This document shows, piece by piece, positions 5,859-5,867 of a DNA stretch of 5,867 nucleotides (position 1 is the first letter of the stretch; the number at the start of each line of letters is the position of its first letter). Origin of the DNA: Microscillaceae bacterium. GTDB taxonomy: Bacteria > Bacteroidota > Bacteroidia > Cytophagales > Microscillaceae. The translations under genes were made by a program, and so were the position numbers. The notes under the pieces are model-generated. The model ran no database searches. It saw only the letters and a program-made list of their open reading frames with translations, and had not been told where the DNA came from. The stretch lies in assembly GCA_003449595.1 (NCBI GenBank), contig DMHB01000035.1, positions 1 to 5,867 of the forward strand, written 5' to 3'.

Positions 5859-5867
5859 AGACCCACA

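Larger units (their letters stand above)
5679..5867 (+). ncRNA. Structured RNA unit 2 (retron msr-msd-like), cut by the window end
   Basis: The unit opens with the same leader and hairpin as unit 1. TTAGCATCCG (5692-5701) pairs with CGGACGCTAA (5749-5758) at 9 of 10 positions. It encloses two hairpins: CTGTGG/CCACAG (5704-5709 with 5717-5722, loop TGGTTCG) and TGAAG/CTTCA (5729-5733 with 5743-5747, 9-nt loop), giving a compact three-way junction. A long hairpin at 5781-5858 follows. This resembles the msr then msd order of retrons, with G5695 in the branching-G position. The partner of the leader, which unit 1 has as its 3' arm, is not in the window; it should read close to TAACCAAGGCTTTTAC shortly after 5867. 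No reverse transcriptase is visible, so this is an inferred class. Other structured RNAs (a cis-regulatory leader or another RT-associated template RNA) remain possible. Confidence 0.6.

Noticed and set aside
5392..5867. Small protein gene in the right-hand intergenic region
   Set aside because: No open frame of useful length with a plausible start spans either unit, while base pairing explains the conserved segments.
5501..5867. Group II intron or riboswitch
   Set aside because: No domain V-like hairpin or intron-encoded protein is visible, and I recognise no known riboswitch core. Duplication with separate promoters and no downstream start codon in the window also argues against a cis-regulatory leader.

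Overview
The window looks like Bacteroidota, probably Cytophagales or a relative. GC content is moderate, Shine-Dalgarno sequences are weak or absent, and several intergenic sites match the Bacteroidota sigma-factor promoter (a -7 TAnnTTTG box, in one case with a TTTG box 19 bp upstream). It also carries a BatA-domain protein of a type common in that phylum. I cannot name the genus.

The first 5.4 kb is ordinary chromosome. sucD (134-1009, minus), the succinyl-CoA synthetase alpha subunit, has a clear promoter and a strong terminator, so it is a one-gene unit here. prmC (1254-2123, plus), the release-factor glutamine methyltransferase, diverges from it. Its stop lies 8 bp from the stop of a minus-strand gene for a TPR lipoprotein (2132-3295). 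Upstream of that, 44 bp away and on the same strand, is a 683-residue BatA-domain membrane protein (3340-5391). These two are probably one operon making an envelope protein pair.

The unusual part is the gene-free right end (5392-5867). It holds two tandem, apparently non-coding units 191 bp apart. Each has its own TAnnTTTG box exactly 19 nt before a TTAGC motif, a near-identical leader, and an identical 23-nt hairpin. After that the two sequences diverge. Unit 1 is complete: its 5' end pairs with its 3' end in a 16-bp helix that stops at the TTA of TTAGC, followed by seven T residues. Unit 2 continues into a folded three-way junction and a long, interrupted 78-nt hairpin closed by a perfect 13-bp inverted repeat, and then the window ends. 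TTAGC at the inner edge of an end-to-end helix, then a short hairpin, then a long hairpin is the layout of retron msr-msd RNAs (a1/a2 stem, branching G, msr stem, msd stem). My reading is a tandem array of retron-like RNA units lying upstream of something outside the window, possibly a reverse transcriptase. No reverse transcriptase gene is visible, so the assignment is inference and depends on the next kilobases to the right.
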